A stretch of DNA of 64,000 nt from Pogonophryne albipinna (Eukaryota; Chordata; Actinopteri; Perciformes; Artedidraconidae). The translations under genes and the position numbers were made by a program. The stretch is taken from the NCBI GenBank assembly GCA_028583405.1, contig CM053243.1:26805116-26869115 (forward strand), written 5' to 3'. Positions 60,430-64,000 of the stretch are shown in pieces (position 1 is the first letter of the stretch; the number at the start of each line of letters is the position of its first letter). The notes under the pieces were generated by a model, which made no database searches, had not been told where the DNA came from, and saw nothing but the letters and a program-made list of their open reading frames with translations.

Positions 60430-62901
60430 CACTCTAAAAACAAATGCCTTGGCTCAACAAAGAAAATCAACGCAACAGTTTGCATCGATGTTTATTGAGT
60501 TAAGATAACTTCTAATGAAATTGTCTTAAAGCAAGAAAGTTATTTGAGTTAGGGGAGAAGGCTTTTCCTCTACAATCAGAGGTGTTTTTAATTACCACTT
60601 ACTTAATAATTGGTATTATAAACACAAGTTTTGAAGTTGATTACTCAAAAGATTAAGTTGTTCCAACTTGTTTTACCACATGATTTAAAAGGAATTGTAA
60701 GTTGTATGAACTTAATTACCATCATTGTGAACACACGTTTTTAAGTTGACAACCATTTATAAATTAAGTTGCTCCAAATATATTGTATTCAATAGTTTTT
60801 TTTCTTAGCTTTTTCATGTTTTTGCCTTTAAAGAAAGAAATTAATTGATTCCACAACAAGAATATTAAGCAATTCACTTTTTATTTTGAACTGCAGATGT
60901 TTATTTCAACACATGATGTTTCAATCAGGAGAGACTTCATTTAGTTTGAACATTTATTGACACATGCCATATGATAAGGTGCATGAACACCTGAAATCAC
61001 AGCTGACTGCAGGAGAGAGGAGAACCATTTTAAAGTTTGTCTGCAGCACGCTGATTGGCTGCTGGAGAATGAGGTGAAATGTAATAGGTTAAAGAGAACG
61101 CCTGTGATGAGCTGATTATATGCAGCTGTGGAGTGAATGTATATACACCCAGTCTTCCTGAAAGAACTTGCGCTGAGCTTCATTTCAATCTTGAAAAAAA
61201 AGATAAATAACACAAATTTAAATTGCCCCACAAATAATAAATAAACACATTAGCCATATTATAGCAAATAAATGCTGCCATCACAACAAAGTTAGAGGCC
61301 TTTGCATATTTAAAACCAGTGCCAAATATGTAAAATCTGTAAAGTCTTTGTAAAACTACAGAAACAAACTCTCAATGGCCACCAATCTGCAGATCACACA
61401 CATCAATTTTACAAAAGATGTAACAAAGATGTTTACACTGCCGACAGTCATTATTTCAAACAGTATGAACACATTTAACGCAGAATGCTCATTCATTTGT
61501 TTCCCTCGACCACGATGGTTGCATCGTATGGTCAGATCCTGGGTGGACCGGTCACTGATGAAGGCGATATTCATGTCCTTTTGAAGCACATTAAATAATA
61601 GGTTAGCGCATAAGAGATCATTAATTAGGTAACTGCATACTTTTTAAACTGTCACTCTTAGCGAATTCGGAGCCATTATTACCAGCTGCTAAAGCAACGC
61701 TGCTATTGTTTTCACCTATTGAGTCTGCATGTGTGTGTCGTCATGGCAATGTGGTCCTGAAGACACCCAGAGGTGCTTTTGAGTACTTTGCCTTGTGTTT
61801 AAATGCATGTGGACAGATTTTGTCAATCCCAACCGTGCAAGTTTTAGTGTCCCTTCTCATCTGTTTAGCAGGTTCCATACAATATGTGAACTGGTTAAGA
61901 GAAGAGCAGAAGCCACTTTTCAAATGTTACACAATCCTTTTCCCATGTCGTTGCTGTCAACACCTATCCATGCTGAACGTTGCTAAGATATTATTGATTG
62001 GGGTGTGGCCAAAAGTGCAATATGCTTCAGAATGTAACTGACAGAGAGCAGTGCTTTTGTCCTGTGTCCACTGTGCCCATGGATTTTATTTTATTTCAAG
62101 ATGTTTAATTACGTCGCTAAACTCCTTGAAAAGGTCCTCTTCCTTTTCTCCAAGGTACACGACAAGGCAGCGGATGGCTATAGTTCTCTGCGTACTTCAA
62201 TTTTATTGTGCTATTTTTGAAAAAGGAAAAAAAGATAAATGACCTAAATGAATATATTCTGAATGGGTGACTGCCAACAACGTGCATTTCAATGACAACT
62301 CTAAATAAGGATCCTCCCTCAAGAAGCATGTCCTTGATCTGCTTCACGAGATTCATTTTGAATAAAAAGCGATATCACAATAGTAACCAAAGTATTTTTA
62401 CTCTCACAGTAGCCTCTACTACTTTGTACCCTCTCACAGAACTATTCACAGTTCAAACGCTGCTAATTTTGGTCAAACAGCAATTTGCCTATACAGTGCA
62501 ACTACAAGGCTATCTGTATTTGAATGACAAAAGATGACACTCACCTTAAAATGTCCTTTGTATATTTCTATTTGTCTTAACTGTGGGAACTTGTCCAGGC
62601 ATGTTAAGTGGGTGACTTGAAATCCTTAACTCAAGGTGTAAAACAATGAAGTTATCAAGCCAATTGCATTACTTACTACAACTTGAATTTAGTTTTAAGT
62701 CAATTAACGCAGAAATCAGAGTTCAAATTACACACAATATTAAGTTGATGTAATTACCAACATTATTACATCAACACAACTTATAAATTAATGTTTGCAA
62801 CTTAAAATGTTTATCTAAATCAATTAACTCACATTTTTATCTTGCAACCATGCCTTTAATTAAGTGGAGGTGAAAGGTCGCCTGAATTCGTTTTTAGAGT
62901 G
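60430..62901. mobile_element. CACTA-like (EnSpm-type) non-autonomous element, 2,472 bp
   Basis: The termini CACTCTAAAAAC and GTTTTTAGAGTG are perfect 12-bp inverted repeats flanked by CA (60428-60429, 62902-62903). Copy 2 of the host LTR element (near 51125, inverted) shows the empty site GCGCACGGCACCAG. Subterminal AAGTTG motifs recur on both sides (60630-60780, 62690-62815). CAC-ended termini with a 2-bp duplication fit CACTA elements, but other superfamilies are possible. No transposase is recognisable. Confidence 0.7.
62086..62187 (-). pseudogene. Coding-like passenger fragment inside the CACTA-like element
   Basis: A minus-strand 33-codon stretch, AIRCLVVYLGEKEEDLFKEF and then SDVIKHLEIK, ends at TAA. 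Another short frame just upstream (62356 downward) reads LVKQIKDMLLEGGSLFRVV before breaking. The composition looks protein-like, in contrast to the flanks. I do not recognise the protein. It may be a captured gene fragment or a decayed element gene. Confidence 0.35.
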
Positions 62902-63262
62902 CACCAGATTATGAGTTTAGAAGACAAGCGTCACCACCTCCTAATGGACATCCATTTAATTAGTAATGACCTGACATTTAGAGATGTTAAAAAGTAAAAA
63001 CATACCTACCATAAGTGATAATTCCTACACATTTCAGGGAATGTGGGAAGCAGCTGTCCCAATGAAAAGTTAGAGATATCTGGAAAATTATAGTTGTAAT
63101 CGTGAATTAATAAATGATGGCGCTCCATATATGACAGATTTTTGTAGACAACGGATACTGGCCTATGCTGAAATATCAAAGTCTCTGCAGAGCACGACAC
63201 ATGGCCAAAAAAGACTGAGACAAAATGACCATTGACCCTGACTGACAGTGTTACTTGAGTTA
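62902..63262 (+). mobile_element. ERV-like copy 1, third internal part
   Basis: It matches copy 2 (51120-50430, inverted): GACAAGCGTCACCACCTCCT, AGAGATATCTGGAAAATTAT and TCTCTGCAGAGCAC are shared. Copy 2 has about 270 bp (50665-50935) not present here. Homology stops at the next insertion. Confidence 0.75.
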
Positions 63263-64000
63263 AGGCCCTGTCACACTGTCCCTAAATTGACTCCCGATGG
63301 ACACACGATAAAGGAAATGTTCAAATTCGGCTGTGATCGTAGCAACATCGGGCCATTCGTGAGGGCATCTTAAGCCATCGTATGACCGCCGGTGGAGTTT
63401 CTCAGGCTCCGGCAGCAACTTCGGGAGCGGTGGCAAAATCTTTGACATGCCAAAGATTTTGCCGAAGGACCTTGCGAAGGTTCATTTTCGTGTTGACTTC
63501 GTGTGTCTATTTTGCCCTTCGTAAGGCCATCGTGAGGGCATCGTGTACCCATCGCATGACATAGTTTGTGTCATGGTAACGTGGACATATAAAGGCTAAC
63601 TCCCAAAGCTTCAATCACAATTTATCACAATTCAGTTCCTGCAGAATGGCATACTATGATGAGACAACAAGGAAAAAGAAGGCAGCAGCATTGCTTCTTT
63701 TGATGCACCTCAGAGAACATGATGAGCAACTCTTACAGGTATAATTTTTCTTATTTCACGTTGTCATTTCTTGCTTTTTGTGACCTGCTCAATCGAAATC
63801 AGTAGCAGTGATGACACCTGTATTAAACAGGTGAAACATGAGCATGAGGACACCGTGCGCGATGTTTGCTTGCAGGTCGCTTCTCTGGTTGTTTTATTCA
63901 AAATCATGTAAACAACCCAATTTGTGTTCTGTGAAACTGAAAAGGATATTACATTGTTTTTGTTACTTTCGTTGCAGTTGTATCATACAACTGCAACTGC
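63263..64000 (+). mobile_element. Possible PIF/Harbinger-like element, left part only
   Basis: Homology with copy 2 stops after CTTGAG, and GGCCCTGTCACACTG begins after TTA/TAA (63260-63263). This suits a Harbinger terminus with a 3-bp TWA duplication. The right end lies outside the window. CATCGTGAGGGCATC-type repeats occur at 63340-63560. The family call is tentative. Confidence 0.45.
63646..63738 (+). CDS. Possible first coding exon of the Harbinger-like element
   Basis: ATG at 63646 opens 31 codons, MAYYDETTRKKKAAALLLL then MHLREHDEQLLQ, ending at a GT splice-donor-like site (CAG/GTATAA, 63739). A possible acceptor TTTCGTTGCAG lies at 63966-63976. The short basic, Leu-rich N-terminus is unassigned. 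It resembles what I would expect at the start of a transposon-encoded gene, but the rest is outside the window. Confidence 0.35.

Noticed and set aside
50380..63262. Palindrome considered purely as an assembly artefact
   Set aside because: Arms are diverged and carry different private insertions with correct target duplications, which a duplicated contig would not show. Long-read confirmation is still desirable.
63971..63997. 12-bp-arm palindrome at the window end
   Set aside because: Too short and at the edge to interpret. It overlaps a possible splice acceptor.

Overview
The window looks like teleost fish DNA: AT-rich, with no operon structure, carrying hallmark fish repeats (a Tc1 family with CACTGAACAAAAA termini, several hAT families, Gypsy elements including a chromodomain type, CR1/L2-like LINEs, long CA/GT microsatellites). 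I could not support any ordinary host gene. Almost everything recognisable is mobile DNA, much of it nested, and many target-site duplications can be read directly.

Layout. 1-550: 3' part of a piggyBac-like non-autonomous element (full copy at 52034-53854). 551-3285: broken ZMYM1-like hAT transposase gene ending in a hAT terminus. 3476-10994: small hAT element split by a minus-strand Gypsy retrotransposon (4333-10860) with both LTRs, PBS, PPT and decayed gag-pro-RT-RNaseH-integrase. 11003-17100: mostly unassigned, holding a Tc1 element with an uninterrupted 334-codon transposase (12918-13922) but no right terminal repeat. 17150-24500: LINE remnant, then a hAT shell (18047-24498) around a truncated foldback element, itself split by a long-inverted-repeat element (18820-23170) that holds further hATs and a solo LTR.

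24623-28537 and 34591-36982 are two complete members of an unfamiliar foldback family: shared roughly 120-bp ends with three short hairpins each, long inverted arms, and exact 7-bp target duplications (AAATGCC, AAATAGC). Between them lies a minus-strand LINE (from about 28626) split by a plus-strand 5'-truncated chromodomain Gypsy (30122-33384). 38270-39070: two opposed LINE tails. 41752-44720: three long microsatellites, a hAT element and a perfect 77-bp inverted repeat.

44180-64000 is a nested stack. A plus-strand ERV/LTR-type element (tRNA-Trp-like PBS) is interrupted by a hAT (46001-46941), a GC-ended MITE (47674-57729), a CACTA-like element (60430-62901) and a Harbinger-like element (63263 onward). 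The MITE holds a Tc1 shell (48312-57683), and inside that is a second, minus-strand copy of the same LTR element, which holds the piggyBac-like copy. The result is a multi-kilobase palindrome. A near-perfect inverted repeat of telomere-like TTAGGG/TAGGGG units sits at 57166-57364.

The elements do not form a pathway. The window reads as an insertion sink whose order of events can be reconstructed from the target duplications. The best candidates for something undescribed are the foldback family, the telomere-like hairpin, and the large LTR family with no recognisable pol.
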